Shown one piece after another: positions 9,118 to 18,201 of a stretch of 64,000 nt of DNA. Below the pieces are notes generated by a model that did not search any database, was not told where the DNA came from, and worked only from the letters and a program-made list of their open reading frames with translations. The DNA lies in the NCBI RefSeq assembly GCF_013141765.1, contig NZ_WHOD01000009.1, forward strand, positions 105,249 through 169,248, given 5' to 3'. This stretch comes from Paenibacillus foliorum. Its GTDB lineage: Bacteria; Bacillota; Bacilli; Paenibacillales; NBRC-103111. Position numbers and translations under genes: made by a program. How positions within the stretch are numbered: position 1 is the first letter of the stretch; each line of letters starts with the position of its first letter.

Positions 9118-10578
9118 CTACAAAATGGGAGACAGCAGCCTTGCCATTGACTCCGCGGCGCGTGTCAACAGCCATCTTCTTTCAAAGGTCTCCAAGGTCA
9201 GCAGCTCGCTTTTCGCCATATCCTGCTCGAATGTGGACTCCAGGCGCGACGTGATTTCTTGACCATACAAGAAAGCCGTAATTTCAAAATTGAGCTCAAA
9301 GCTCCGGTGGTCCATATTCGCGGTTCCTACTGCAGCCGCCTGGCCATCCACCATGATCGTTTTGGCATGGAGAAATCCGTTATCATACAAATAGCAAGTA
9401 GCCCCTTCGCGCAATAAATCACCCATATACGCATGCGAAGCCCAGTGGACCAGCATATGATCGCTCTTTTTCGGGATCATAATGCGTACATCGATTCCCG
9501 ACAGGATGGCGATTCTCAGAGCATTAAGAATGCCATCATCCGGTACGAAATAGGGAGTTTGAACATAAATCCGCTTTTTTGCCTCAAAAATAAGCTTGAT
9601 ATAACCGTTCTTAATTTGCTGTTTTTCGGAATTAGGCCCGCTGGATACAATCTGCACAGCGGCCTTTTCTGTAGCTGCCAGCTCAGGGAAATATACAGGA
9701 TCTATCGTCAACGTCTCATTCGAAGCGACGCCCCAGTCCAGCATAAATTGCACCTGCAGGCGATGAACCGCATCCCCATAGAGCATAAGATGCGTGTCGC
9801 GCCAATATCCGATTTTGCGGTCTAACCCCAAGTATTCATCGCCAATGTTAAATCCGCCTATAAATCCATATTTCCCATCAATGATAGCAATTTTCCGGTG
9901 ATTCCGATAATTCAGTCTGAAATTCAAATAGGGAATTTTCGATGGAAAGAAGGGACATACCTCTCCTCCGGCCTCCACTAGCTCCCGAAACAGCTTCTTG
10001 TTAACACCCAAGGATCCAATACCATCATAAAGCAGCCGTATCCGTACACCCTGCTTTGCCTTTTCGGTGAGCACCTTGAGCAGCCGTTTTCCCGTCTCAT
10101 CGTTACCCACCTTGTAATAAAGCAGATGAACATGCTCCTCGGCTAGAGCAATATGATTCAGCAGTGCCTCGAATTTCTTTACTCCATCGATAAACAAAGT
10201 CACTTCATTATTTTGCGTCAGTGGAGAGGCGCTGTTCATTAGATTCATATAAATGAGATGCTCGTACTGCTTCACGATAGAATCGGTGTAATGAAAGGTG
10301 CCCTCCTGGATAGTGTGCTCCTGTACAGCCATCTGCTGGCGAACCTGTCTCTCCATTCTTGCCCTGATCCGATATACCTTCTGCCTGGCCAGATTTTGGC
10401 CCAGAAAAATATAAATGATGAATCCAAAAAACGGCAGCAGCAGAAGCAGCATCAGCCATGCCCAGGTGACTCCAACATTGCGTCTTTCGAGAAAAATGAT
10501 AGCTGCTGCAAACAGTAGATTAATGACTGGAATCCAAATATTTATCGTCTTCCATACCCCGACGATCCAATTCTCCAT
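9118..10578 (-). CDS. cls: Cardiolipin synthase (phospholipase D superfamily)
   Basis: A 486-residue protein of standard bacterial Cls length. Two membrane helices occupy about residues 10-65 (IPVINLLFAAAIIFLE and WAWLMLLLLLPFFGFIIYI). Two HKD motifs are intact: NHRKIAIIDGKYGFIGG with His near 227, and HAKTIMVDGQAAAVGTAN with His at 404. The enzyme condenses two phosphatidylglycerols into cardiolipin at the inner membrane. GAGGTG lies 8 nt before the ATG. The gene is monocistronic and its stop lies 3 nt from the stop of the GGDEF gene on the other strand, so the two transcripts overlap unless termination is coupled. Confidence 0.95.
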   Translation of the reverse strand: MENWIVGVWKTINIWIPVINLLFAAAIIFLERRNVGVTWAWLMLLLLLPFFGFIIYIFLGQNLARQKVYRIRARMERQVRQQMAVQEHTIQEGTFHYTDSIVKQYEHLIYMNLMNSASPLTQNNEVTLFIDGVKKFEALLNHIALAEEHVHLLYYKVGNDETGKRLLKVLTEKAKQGVRIRLLYDGIGSLGVNKKLFRELVEAGGEVCPFFPSKIPYLNFRLNYRNHRKIAIIDGKYGFIGGFNIGDEYLGLDRKIGYWRDTHLMLYGDAVHRLQVQFMLDWGVASNETLTIDPVYFPELAATEKAAVQIVSSGPNSEKQQIKNGYIKLIFEAKKRIYVQTPYFVPDDGILNALRIAILSGIDVRIMIPKKSDHMLVHWASHAYMGDLLREGATCYLYDNGFLHAKTIMVDGQAAAVGTANMDHRSFELNFEITAFLYGQEITSRLESTFEQDMAKSELLTLETFERRWLLTRAAESMARLLSPIL

Positions 10579-10717
10579 AGATCCTTCACCTCACGGCAAC
10601 TTTTTTCTTTCGTCTAAACTATTCCTATTGTTACCATACACCAAAAGGATCAATAAAGAAAAATCGAGGGACATTCTTATAACAAATTTATAAGGCATTT
10701 CCTAGTCAGTAACTAAC

Positions 10718-10755
10718 AGAAAGACCACTGCTCCATTTCGAGTAGTGGTCTTTCT
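10718..10755 (-). terminator. Terminator of the two-component operon
   Basis: Perfect 12-bp stem, AGAAAGACCACT (10718-10729) with AGTGGTCTTTCT (10744-10755), loop of 14 nt. It lies 19 nt beyond the histidine kinase stop codon. Confidence 0.85.
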
Positions 10756-10773
10756 ACAGCTAAGACATTATAA

Positions 10774-12438
10774 TCATGGCTTCCCGAGGTTCTCAAGCTT
10801 ACCGAAATGAGGTACAACAATAAATCCGGCGCCCTCGCTCTCATTACTAACTCTAATCTGTGCTTGGTGCGCCTCCAGAATCTGCTTAGCGATAGCTAAA
10901 CCAAGCCCAAATTGACCATCCGGTCCAGTCTGGAATTGGTCGAATAGGCTGGCCTTCAGCGCGTCTCCAATCGGCGGCCCATCATTCCATAAGCGAATCC
11001 CTTTATTTGCCGACCCACCTGCTTGCTCCGTATCCTGTGATGCGGCAGTTCCATCCTTAGAAGGGGTTAGTGTAATAGATATCTTCGATTTGGCATACCT
11101 GAGCTGGTTATCAAGTACATTCTCGATAGCAACTCCCCATTGCTCCGAATCTCCTTCGACCTCCATTACAGGCAACTCAACCTCCCAATCAAGCTCTGGC
11201 CGACGATAACGCAATCGTTCAACACAATCACCAATGACAACAGACAGGTCAAAGGTGAAAAGCTTTCTTTCCCGCGCCGATAAATAATTCAGCTTGTTCA
11301 AGTACAGCAGATCGTGGATTCTTTTTTCCAACCGTGTCGCTTCGCTCTTGATGGTCTCCACACTGTCCGCAATAGTTCCTTTTGGGTAAATACCATCGAG
11401 AATGGACTGCGCATAGCTGTGAATAACCATGACCGGCGTTTTCAGCTCATGGGAAATATTTTGCAGGAAAAATTGCTGTGACTTATCCTGTCGGACCAAT
11501 CGTTCACGCATCGCTTCAAAGGCTAACGCTAGCCGTCCCATCTCATCCTTGCGATTGAGTACAAACGGCTCATGCCAATCCCGCTTTGCAATTCGTCCCA
11601 CCTGCTGTTCCATCAGCACAAGGGGCCGAGACAAGTAACGGGAAAGCCATAAGCAAGGAATCCAACTAACGACGATAAGAACCATCATAAGCAGTATCAG
11701 GCGTTGGAACATGGTCATGACCAAATCGTTACGATAATTGCTCCAAGCATATGAAACCATAAAGCCAGACTGCCCCTCCAATTGCTCTTTGCGGATAACG
11801 TAAAACATCGTGCGGTCATCAATGCTGCGGTTGTAGGTCTGAACCGTATCCATTTGCATCTCCGCATCCTGCTCAATAGCTTCAACAAACGGTACAGGGA
11901 CCGTTGTTTCCGTGTTGCTTACCAAACCTCCATTCAGCATAACCATATGTTGAATGCCAGGTCCGGCAGGTGGCCTAAGGGTTATGGAGAACGGCTGCCC
12001 GGCTGTTTGGATTACCCTCATCATTCTGCTCGGAACAGCAGTCGATTCAGCTTGAAGTCCATCTTGTCGTTCCTCTGTTGGCTCTGCATTTTGTATAACA
12101 CTGCTTGCTTCTGTTGTTAGTCCAGCTATCGGGTCAACACGGATTGCAGACCTCATTGTCGTTTTCTGTTGAACCTGCTGATCATTCTGCAAGCTCTCCT
12201 TAGGAATAACATTGACACGCCCTACAGCCTCTACAGGTCGGGCAGCCGTAATCGATACAGCCTTCATAGCATTCTCACTAGGTACAGTCCGTTGGGAATC
12301 CAGCAATATATCGTAAATTTGCTCAGTAAAGAAGCCCTTCAGAGTCCACGGTAATAAAAAAGCAAGCAATGTAAACAAGCACAAAGTGATCGCCGTGATG
12401 ACGAGCCATATTTTGAGGGCAAGAGGCACATTTTTCAT
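10774..12438 (-). CDS. HAMP sensor histidine kinase
   Basis: A 554-residue class I kinase. Helix 1 is residues 9-34, then an extracellular region of about 200 residues rich in Gln, Thr and Ala that matches no sensor fold I know, a second helix about 236-262 (LILLMMVLIVVSWIPCLWLS), and HAMP. The dimerisation motif NISHELKTPVMVIHS has the phospho-accepting His at 330. ATP-binding boxes follow: NVLDNQLRYAKSKI (N box), IRLWNDGPPI (G1) and FGLGLAIAKQ (G2). The start ATGA overlaps the regulator stop by 4 nt, so the two are translationally coupled. The stimulus is unknown; the secreted protein gene upstream may be connected. Confidence 0.93.
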   Translation of the reverse strand: MKNVPLALKIWLVITAITLCLFTLLAFLLPWTLKGFFTEQIYDILLDSQRTVPSENAMKAVSITAARPVEAVGRVNVIPKESLQNDQQVQQKTTMRSAIRVDPIAGLTTEASSVIQNAEPTEERQDGLQAESTAVPSRMMRVIQTAGQPFSITLRPPAGPGIQHMVMLNGGLVSNTETTVPVPFVEAIEQDAEMQMDTVQTYNRSIDDRTMFYVIRKEQLEGQSGFMVSYAWSNYRNDLVMTMFQRLILLMMVLIVVSWIPCLWLSRYLSRPLVLMEQQVGRIAKRDWHEPFVLNRKDEMGRLALAFEAMRERLVRQDKSQQFFLQNISHELKTPVMVIHSYAQSILDGIYPKGTIADSVETIKSEATRLEKRIHDLLYLNKLNYLSARERKLFTFDLSVVIGDCVERLRYRRPELDWEVELPVMEVEGDSEQWGVAIENVLDNQLRYAKSKISITLTPSKDGTAASQDTEQAGGSANKGIRLWNDGPPIGDALKASLFDQFQTGPDGQFGLGLAIAKQILEAHQAQIRVSNESEGAGFIVVPHFGKLENLGKP

Positions 12439-13133
12439 AGCTTCAACACCATCCTGTAGCCATAGCCATACACCGTCTCCAGACGGAGATGGGGCATTTT
12501 CTTGCGAAGTCGCCTAACCAGATCGTCAACTACGCGGTCCGAGCCGTAATAATCATCTCCCCAGACGGAATCCAGCACTTGCCCTCGCTCCATCAGCTGT
12601 CCTGCATGAACAGCAAAGTAAACAAGCAGATCGAACTCCTTGGAAGTCAGCTCCAGCTCACGGTTTTCTTGTTCATCCATCACTCTTCTCTCCTGCTCAT
12701 CGATTCGGTACGGGGGCAACATATGAATTGTATGCACGCTAGAAGAATCTACGGATAGTTCATGACGATCCGTGTAAATACGCTCCAACAGCTTGCGAGT
12801 CCTAATCACCAGCTCACGCGGCAGAAACGGCTTAGGTAAATAATCATCGCTTCCGAGCTCCAGCCCCACAACTCGGTCTATGTCAGCATCGCGGGCAGAT
12901 ATGAAAATAACCGGCAGCCTCTCCTGATCAGCCTTGATCTCCCTGATCAGCTGGTAGCCGTCCACCCCCGGAAGCATGATGTCCAGAATCCACAAATGAG
13001 GGCGATTTCTTATCGCCTTGCGAGCTTCTCCTCCGTCAACAAAGGTCTCTACTTCCCAACCCTCATTACGTAAATAAGAAGCCAGCACCTGATTCAAATT
13101 CGGTTCGTCCTCTACCAAATAAATACGATACAC
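12435..13133 (-). CDS. OmpR/PhoB-family response regulator
   Basis: A 232-residue regulator with GTG start, GGGGAG 7 nt upstream. The receiver domain has the acidic pocket VEDEPN, the phosphorylation Asp D51 in LWILDIMLPG, the Thr/Ser position as FISARD and the Lys in YLPKPF. The C-terminal winged helix is recognisable by LELTSKEFDLLVYFAVHAGQ and VDDLVRRLRKKM with the closing LETVYGYGYRM. It overlaps the kinase gene by 4 nt. Confidence 0.95.
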   Translation of the reverse strand: MYRIYLVEDEPNLNQVLASYLRNEGWEVETFVDGGEARKAIRNRPHLWILDIMLPGVDGYQLIREIKADQERLPVIFISARDADIDRVVGLELGSDDYLPKPFLPRELVIRTRKLLERIYTDRHELSVDSSSVHTIHMLPPYRIDEQERRVMDEQENRELELTSKEFDLLVYFAVHAGQLMERGQVLDSVWGDDYYGSDRVVDDLVRRLRKKMPHLRLETVYGYGYRMVLKL

Positions 13134-13201
13134 CTTCGCTCTCCCCTTTACCTATCCCTCCAATAAACGGTTATGCCGTCCTTAGGGATGAACACGTTTG
13201 T

Positions 13202-13259
13202 CATGGCTGATCCAAGCAAAGAATAACAAACAGCTTATCCTTTGCTTGGATCAACCATG
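13202..13259. repeat. Inverted repeat between secreted protein and regulator genes
   Basis: Perfect 14-bp arms at 13208-13221 and 13240-13253 (TGATCCAAGCAAAG and its complement), with an outer CATGG/CCATG pairing. It has no U tract toward either side in the right place, and a separate true terminator lies at 13260-13289. It lies about 70-130 nt upstream of the response regulator start, so an operator or mRNA leader structure is possible. Confidence 0.6.
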
Positions 13260-13289
13260 GAAAAAAAGACGCAACCGTTACGTTACGTC
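13260..13289 (-). terminator. Intrinsic terminator of the secreted protein gene
   Basis: On the minus strand GACGTAAC, loop GTAACG, GTTGCGTC, then TTTTTTT. Arms are 13268-13275 and 13282-13289. It starts 14 nt after the stop at 13304. Confidence 0.9.
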
Positions 13290-13303
13290 CTTCTTCGGAT
13301 TGC

Positions 13304-14065
13304 CTACTTCCGGCTCTCTTGCTCTTGATTCTCTTTAGATATCTCTAGCGCTTTACTCATCTGTGCAGTCTTCTCTTTATAGTCGTTCAACAGCTTGGGG
13401 AGCAGCTCCTTGATTGCCGAGCTATCATCCGCTTCCACCGCTTTAGTGAAATCCACTTGCAGTTTAAGTTGCGGTGAAGCCTCTGATTCTTGTGTGCTAA
13501 TTATACCATCCGAAACCACTGCATCCAATGGAAAAATAGCCCCTGTAGACTCAGTCCCGACTTCGGAATTAGTGGATTTATTCAAACGAACGCTAAATAA
13601 ATTTTTCCCTTCCTGTCCTTCATTCGGAGCCACAACTTCCATACCATGCTCCCCAACCTCTGTTAAGGAAGGTACGATATTCTTGTCCAGCTTTTGAAGC
13701 TTAGCAGCCTCAGTAACCTTGATTGCACGGGTCGAAGACATCTTAGGGAATTGCTCTTCAACCTGTTTACGTCCTTCGAATGCAGCTAACCAAGCAGCTT
13801 CATCCGCCGGGGTGTAGGCCTTGACCAGCATTTGCAAATATTTACGTTCATGCGCTTCATTCTGCAACAGTCCTGGATGAGCTATCCGATACATGAACAC
13901 CGGCTTCGCTTCCCCATTCAATGCATTCATTGAAATACTGACAGACTCAACCGCCTGTACCTTTGAAATTTGGCCTGCGGTTTCAGCCGAGGCACCTCCA
14001 ACAAGACCTAAAGTTAGTGAAAACATCAATGTACCTGCGGTTACATAATGCCATGCTTTTTTCAT
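13304..14065 (-). CDS. Secreted protein of unknown function
   Basis: A 253-residue exported protein. GGAG lies 9 nt before the ATG. The signal peptide is typical: MKKAWHYV, a hydrophobic core, and cleavage probably after GGASA (residue 28). The mature part has no Cys and is acidic, with a Lys/Glu-rich helical C-terminus (LLPKLLNDYKEKTAQMSKAL). No domain is recognised. It stands directly upstream of the response regulator and kinase genes on the same strand but has its own terminator, so it may be a product or a sensor partner of that system; this is only inferred from position. Confidence 0.75.
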   Translation of the reverse strand: MKKAWHYVTAGTLMFSLTLGLVGGASAETAGQISKVQAVESVSISMNALNGEAKPVFMYRIAHPGLLQNEAHERKYLQMLVKAYTPADEAAWLAAFEGRKQVEEQFPKMSSTRAIKVTEAAKLQKLDKNIVPSLTEVGEHGMEVVAPNEGQEGKNLFSVRLNKSTNSEVGTESTGAIFPLDAVVSDGIISTQESEASPQLKLQVDFTKAVEADDSSAIKELLPKLLNDYKEKTAQMSKALEISKENQEQESRK

Positions 14066-14327
14066 TTTACATTGCTCCTTTGCAGTTGAAATGGTGTAAG
14101 GACTTGCCTCTCACAACTTCATCCTAACAAAACAATGCGGGAGCAATATCGCAACTTTATGGGAAATTATGTACCGACTTCATATATATCCTTTACGATT
14201 CATTCCAAATATGTTGGGTAAATAGTAGCTTGATAGGTTTACATTCCAGTAAATCCGGCAAATCTAGTATTAGAACTCTATTAATGACTCTATTATTACG
14301 ATTTGAAAAGGGAGGATTTGAGACTAT

Positions 14328-15023
14328 ATGCATCAGCTAAGATTCATTCTTATACTTGGTGTTTTACTTGTTTGTATGTCAGGTACTGCCTTGCAAGCCT
14401 TCGCTTACTATTATGATGAGGATGCGTACGACATGAATGAGCTTGCTTATGGCCCGATTTACTGCCCTTGCTCTATTCCTGAATCGGACCCTGTTCCGGA
14501 GGCAGAAGTTGTTATACCGCAGCCATTGAACTACCAGGTGAATGCCGGGGATACGCTATATAAAATTGCAAAAGAATTCAACGTGTCGCTCCCCTCCCTG
14601 ATGGCATTAAACGATACTATAGACCCCAAACGGCTAACAGTAGGACAGCAGCTGCAAATTCCCAATTCAGACACAGCTATTCCCCTGCCGGATGGACAGA
14701 GCAAAACTATCAAGAGAGTATTAAGCTCCACACTTACCGCCTATACAGCAGGCATTGAATCAACTGGCAAAACAGCTTCCCATCCTCAGTATGGAATCAC
14801 CTATAGTGGCAGTAAAGCTGAGGAAGGAAGAACTATCGCGGTTGATCCCTCAATTATCCCTATTGGAACGACGGTTTACATTGACGGGGTCGGCATTCGT
14901 ACGGCGGAGGATACTGGATCAGCAGTCAGGGGTTCGCGAATCGATGTCTTTATGGATGATGTTGGACAAGCACTCAATTTTGGCGTCAAAAGAAATGTCA
15001 AAGTATATGTGCTTTCCACGTGA
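14328..15023 (+). CDS. LysM and 3D-domain cell wall protein
   Basis: A 231-residue exported protein, GGGAGG 12 nt before the ATG. Signal peptide residues 1-26 (ends ALQAFA). LysM module at about 67-112 (NYQVNAGDTLYKIAKEFNVS, DPKRLTVGQQLQIP), which binds peptidoglycan. The C-terminal domain is a 3D domain (PF06725): the family-defining aspartates are in AEDTGSAVRGSRIDVFMDD, with IAVDPSIIPIGTTVYIDG before it. Such proteins (YocH/YuiC type) act as muralytic or lytic-transglycosylase-like wall proteins. A Tyr/Asp-rich stretch with CPC follows the signal peptide. Its terminator is at 15144-15168. Confidence 0.92.
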   Translation: MHQLRFILILGVLLVCMSGTALQAFAYYYDEDAYDMNELAYGPIYCPCSIPESDPVPEAEVVIPQPLNYQVNAGDTLYKIAKEFNVSLPSLMALNDTIDPKRLTVGQQLQIPNSDTAIPLPDGQSKTIKRVLSSTLTAYTAGIESTGKTASHPQYGITYSGSKAEEGRTIAVDPSIIPIGTTVYIDGVGIRTAEDTGSAVRGSRIDVFMDDVGQALNFGVKRNVKVYVLST

Positions 15024-15143
15024 AAATGCATAGCTCTTCTTTCTTTCTACAAAAGCCCTTCCTGTTTTATGGAAAAAGACTCACCATCCTAGGTGGCCAA
15101 GCTGCGCAAAATGATGGGGAGCTGGAATAGCAATTACAGTTTG

Positions 15144-15168
15144 AGAGCTGCCCTGGCAGCTCTTTTTT
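15144..15168 (+). terminator. Intrinsic terminator after the LysM-3D gene
   Basis: Stem AGAGCTGC (15144-15151) with GCAGCTCT (15156-15163), loop CCTG, then TTTTTT. It is 120 nt past the stop at 15023. An upstream copy of GAGCTG at 15119-15124 could pair with the right arm, so attenuation is conceivable, but glnS seems to have its own promoter downstream. Confidence 0.8.
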
Positions 15169-15228
15169 GGTACAAGCATCTAAGCATTCGCCAAAAAAAT
15201 CATAGATTCAGAGAAGCAACCATTATAT

Positions 15229-15256
15229 TTCACAGCGTTTTTGTGTATTATATGAT
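15229..15256 (+). promoter_or_regulatory. Probable sigma-A promoter of glnS
   Basis: TTCACA (15229-15234) and TATGAT (15251-15256), 16 nt apart, in an A/T-rich stretch downstream of the terminator. About 73 nt separates the -10 from the glnS start. Confidence 0.5.
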
Positions 15257-15277
15257 AATAAACTACTACGCGAGGAT

Positions 15278-15303
15278 AAAGTATAAAGCTAAGCTTATAC
15301 TTT
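15278..15303 (+). repeat. Inverted repeat in the glnS leader
   Basis: Nine-base arms AAAGTATAA (15278-15286) and TTATACTTT (15295-15303) with an inner GCT/AGC, just upstream of the glnS ribosome site. It could be an operator or a stabilising 5' hairpin. It lacks T-box signatures. Confidence 0.55.
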
Positions 15304-15328
15304 CTTAATCTACTGAGAAAGGTTGATT

Positions 15329-16984
15329 GTGTTGGAAAACCCGTCTGCATCATCTAATTTTATCAAAAACATTGTTATTGAAGATTTAAATTCCGGCAAA
15401 GTCGATCATATCGTTACCCGCTTCCCTCCTGAACCCAACGGCTATTTGCATATTGGGCATGCCAAAGCAATCTGCATTAATTTCGAGTTGGCTGACGAAT
15501 TTAAGGGCCGAGCTCATCTTCGTTTCGACGATACGAACCCAGTAAAAGAAGATATCGAATATGTTGAATCTATTAAAGAAGACATCCGCTGGCTCGGCTT
15601 CGAGTGGGATGCTTTGTTCTATGCTTCAGATTATTTCGAAGAAATGTACAATCGCGCAGTGCTTCTGATCAAGAAAGGCAAAGCCTACATCGACGATCAG
15701 TCTGCTGAAGAGATCCGCATTACCCGTGGAACCTTAACGCAGCCAGGTCAGGATAGTCCTCACCGTGACCGCAGCGTTGAAGAAAATCTGGATTTATTCG
15801 AACGGATGCGCAACGGTGAGTTTAAGGACGGCGAACGAATTCTGCGTGCGAAAATTGATATGGCGTCACCAAACATCAATTTACGCGACCCGGCCCTCTA
15901 TCGTATTTCCCATACCACCCATCATAATACAGGTGATAAATGGTGCATCTACCCGATGTACACATTTGCCCACCCGCTTGAAGATGCAATTGAAGGAGTT
16001 ACCCACTCCCTCTGTTCCTTGGAATTTGAAGACCAACGTCCTTTTTACGATTGGGTCATCGAAGAATGTGAAATGTCCAACCAGCCGAAGCAATACGAGT
16101 TTGCACGGCTTAACATAACCAATACCGTCATGAGCAAACGATTTCTGAAGCAGCTTGTGGATGAGAATATCGTAGACGGATGGGACGATCCTCGGATGCC
16201 GACCATTTCCGGTTTGCGCCGCAAAGGCTTTACTCCTGAATCGATCCGTACTTTCGTTCGTGAGGCTGGAGTTACTCGCAGCAACAGCATTGTGGATGAG
16301 CGGATGCTGGAGCATTTTATCCGTGAGGATCTGAAGCTGAAAGCTCCGCGGACTATGGCTGTGCTGCGCCCTCTGAAGGTTGTCATCACGAATTATCCGG
16401 AAGGTCAGGTCGAGCAATTGGATGCTGAGATTAACCCCGAGAATCCAGAAATGGGCAACCGCCAAATTTCGTTCTCACGTGAAATTTATATTGAGCAGGA
16501 CGACTTTATGGAGAACCCGCCGAATAAATATTTCCGCTTGTTCCCTGGCAACGAAGTCCGCTTGAAGAATGCCTATTTCATCAAGTGCAATGAGTTCATC
16601 AAGGATGCAGAGGGCAATGTAACAGAAATCCATTGCACCTATGATCCGGAAACGAAGAGCGGCAGCGGTTTTACCGGGCGCAAGGTCAAAGGGACAATCC
16701 ACTGGGTGGAAGCTACTCAGGCGATCCCTGCCGAGTTCCGTCTATACGAACCGCTCATTATGGATGACGCCAAGGAAGAGGGGGACTCATTCCTCGACCG
16801 CATTAACCCTAACTCCTTGCAAATTATCAGTGGCTATGTGGAGCCGAATATGAAGGATGCCACGCCCCATGACAAGCTTCAATTTTTCCGCCACGGTTAC
16901 TTTAATGTCGATCCGAAGCACACCTCTGCGAGCAAGCATGTTTACAACCGCATTGTATCCTTGAAAAGCTCGTTCGAGATTTAA
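15329..16984 (+). CDS. glnS: Glutaminyl-tRNA synthetase
   Basis: A 551-residue class I synthetase, close to the E. coli GlnRS length. [20 protein letters not shown] carries the HIGH motif and [11 protein letters not shown] the KMSKS-like motif; [18 protein letters not shown] is typical of GlnRS. It charges tRNA-Gln directly with glutamine. AAAGG stands 6 nt before GTG 15329; TTG codons at 15323 and 15332 are alternatives. Many Bacillales lack GlnRS and use Glu-tRNA-Gln amidotransferase instead, so its presence is informative. It is monocistronic, with a terminator right after it. Confidence 0.96.
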   Translation: MLENPSASSNFIKNIVIEDLNSGKVDHIVTRFPPEPNGYLHIGHAKAICINFELADEFKGRAHLRFDDTNPVKEDIEYVESIKEDIRWLGFEWDALFYASDYFEEMYNRAVLLIKKGKAYIDDQSAEEIRITRGTLTQPGQDSPHRDRSVEENLDLFERMRNGEFKDGERILRAKIDMASPNINLRDPALYRISHTTHHNTGDKWCIYPMYTFAHPLEDAIEGVTHSLCSLEFEDQRPFYDWVIEECEMSNQPKQYEFARLNITNTVMSKRFLKQLVDENIVDGWDDPRMPTISGLRRKGFTPESIRTFVREAGVTRSNSIVDERMLEHFIREDLKLKAPRTMAVLRPLKVVITNYPEGQVEQLDAEINPENPEMGNRQISFSREIYIEQDDFMENPPNKYFRLFPGNEVRLKNAYFIKCNEFIKDAEGNVTEIHCTYDPETKSGSGFTGRKVKGTIHWVEATQAIPAEFRLYEPLIMDDAKEEGDSFLDRINPNSLQIISGYVEPNMKDATPHDKLQFFRHGYFNVDPKHTSASKHVYNRIVSLKSSFEI

Positions 16985-17013
16985 TTCGAACTCATTAGCT
17001 TTAGCTTATAAAG

Positions 17014-17056
17014 AAAGACAGCAGCTTCCTTCTTGGGGAGCCGCTGTCTTTTTTCC
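17014..17056 (+). terminator. Intrinsic terminator of glnS
   Basis: Arms AAAGACAGC (17014-17022) and GCTGTCTTT (17043-17051), followed by TTTTT. Confidence 0.9.
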
Positions 17057-17183
17057 ATATCCCTATTGGTGAAACGATTACCGCTACTGAGATATCGAAA
17101 AAATATTTGGCAAGATGTCACATCTTCCCATATTGCTGCATATAATGTTTTGTTGAGAATACTTTCATTTGGAGGGATTGTTC

Positions 17184-17354
17184 GTGCTAGCAACAGATGA
17201 ACTTTGTGAAAAAGAGCTGGTCATGCATAAGTTGCAGGACATGGGGCTCGATCAAATCTCGAATTGGATCAATGAATTGCCGGAAGACAAGTGGAAAGAT
17301 AAGTTCGTCCTACATTGGCCAACTTTGGTAAAAGAGTGCGGCATTCGAGTATAG
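17184..17354 (+). CDS. Small hypothetical protein (56 residues)
   Basis: A GTG start at 17184 lies exactly 7 nt after GGAGGG, a strong initiation signal that supports expression. The product is soluble, mixed charge, with WINELPEDKWKDKFVLHWPT as its most distinctive stretch, three Trp and two Cys. It looks like a small alpha-helical cytoplasmic protein. No family is recognised. It stands alone between glnS and the DUF3995 gene. Confidence 0.7.
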   Translation: MLATDELCEKELVMHKLQDMGLDQISNWINELPEDKWKDKFVLHWPTLVKECGIRV

Positions 17355-17440
17355 TACTGGCTACATAAAGGCACGGCTAGCAACCGTATCACCGAGTGGA
17401 ACAGCAGTAACTTGTATACCTTTTGCAGCCTATAGCGTGA

Positions 17441-17480
17441 AAAGAAGGCCCTCCTCATATTGAGGAGCGGCCTTCTTTAT
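17441..17480. terminator. Bidirectional terminator
   Basis: AAAGAAGGCC plus CTCCTCA on the left and TGAGGAG plus GGCCTTCTTT on the right with one unpaired base. It serves the convergent 17184 and 17492 genes. Confidence 0.85.
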
Positions 17481-17491
17481 CGTTGTATGTC

Positions 17492-17914
17492 CTACAGTGA
17501 AGCCAAGTACAACAACACGGCCATCAGTAAACACAACGGACTGTAAAGCTGTGTGTCCATAGCGGCGAACCGCGTGCTTTTTACACGTTTGAAAAAACCA
17601 AGATAACGAAAATCCCCAATAGCCCTCAGCAGAAATGCCGCTGCGAAAATCGTGCAGCCCCAGCCTGTCACCACATTGGGTCCAAACCCTGGCAGCAAAC
17701 CGCCATGAGCCAGAACCATAATTGAGATCGCAAAGAGAATGACGGCAATGACAGCCGTTCCTGCTGGCCGTGGCTCGAATAACGGCTCTGTCTCCCCTTC
17801 TCTCACTGGAAGCACTCCCTTCGTGCCCCATTTGCCTCCTGCCGCCCAATACAAGTGAATCAAACCAAGCAGCATCAGTATGCCTGAACCTGCCAAAACT
17901 GCAATCATGCTCAT
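17492..17914 (-). CDS. DUF3995 family membrane protein
   Basis: A 140-residue protein with four predicted helices (for example LAGSGILMLLGLIHLYW, AVIAVILFAISIMVLA, TIFAAAFLLRAIGDF). HLYWAAGGKWG near the N-terminus and RAIGDFRYLGFF are hallmarks of DUF3995. The start at 17914 is used because GGAGGG lies 7 nt upstream; a longer frame to 17962 lacks a site. Function is unknown. Confidence 0.85.
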   Translation of the reverse strand: MSMIAVLAGSGILMLLGLIHLYWAAGGKWGTKGVLPVREGETEPLFEPRPAGTAVIAVILFAISIMVLAHGGLLPGFGPNVVTGWGCTIFAAAFLLRAIGDFRYLGFFKRVKSTRFAAMDTQLYSPLCLLMAVLLYLASL

Positions 17915-18201
17915 AAGCCGTCCCTCCGACAATACCCTGTTTGGCCTACCCTGTACGGGCATCTAGGTCTTTTCCGTTTGTTATATTAGTATTATTAAAA
18001 CACATTTAGGTGACGGATAGATATAAAAAAAGCTGCTGAACCGATTTTCATTCGAAGAGCAGGCATTCGTGCCTTGTGAAATAATATTCATGGTTTTGCT
18101 TTCGTTAGACAAACTCCTAGTCGAAGTTCTGGATTTCCTGCCGCGGTTTCGCTAAGATGGAAACAAATACGATACATTTTCAAACAAATGGAGCTGGAAA
18201 G

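Noticed and set aside
15040..15170. T-box or other riboswitch before glnS
   Set aside because: No AGGGTGG-type T-box sequence or specifier; a separate promoter stands between the hairpin and glnS, so the hairpin is taken as a terminator of the upstream gene.
15881..16465. A 194-residue minus-strand frame
   Set aside because: Fully antisense to glnS codons; shadow of a conserved gene, without a ribosome site.
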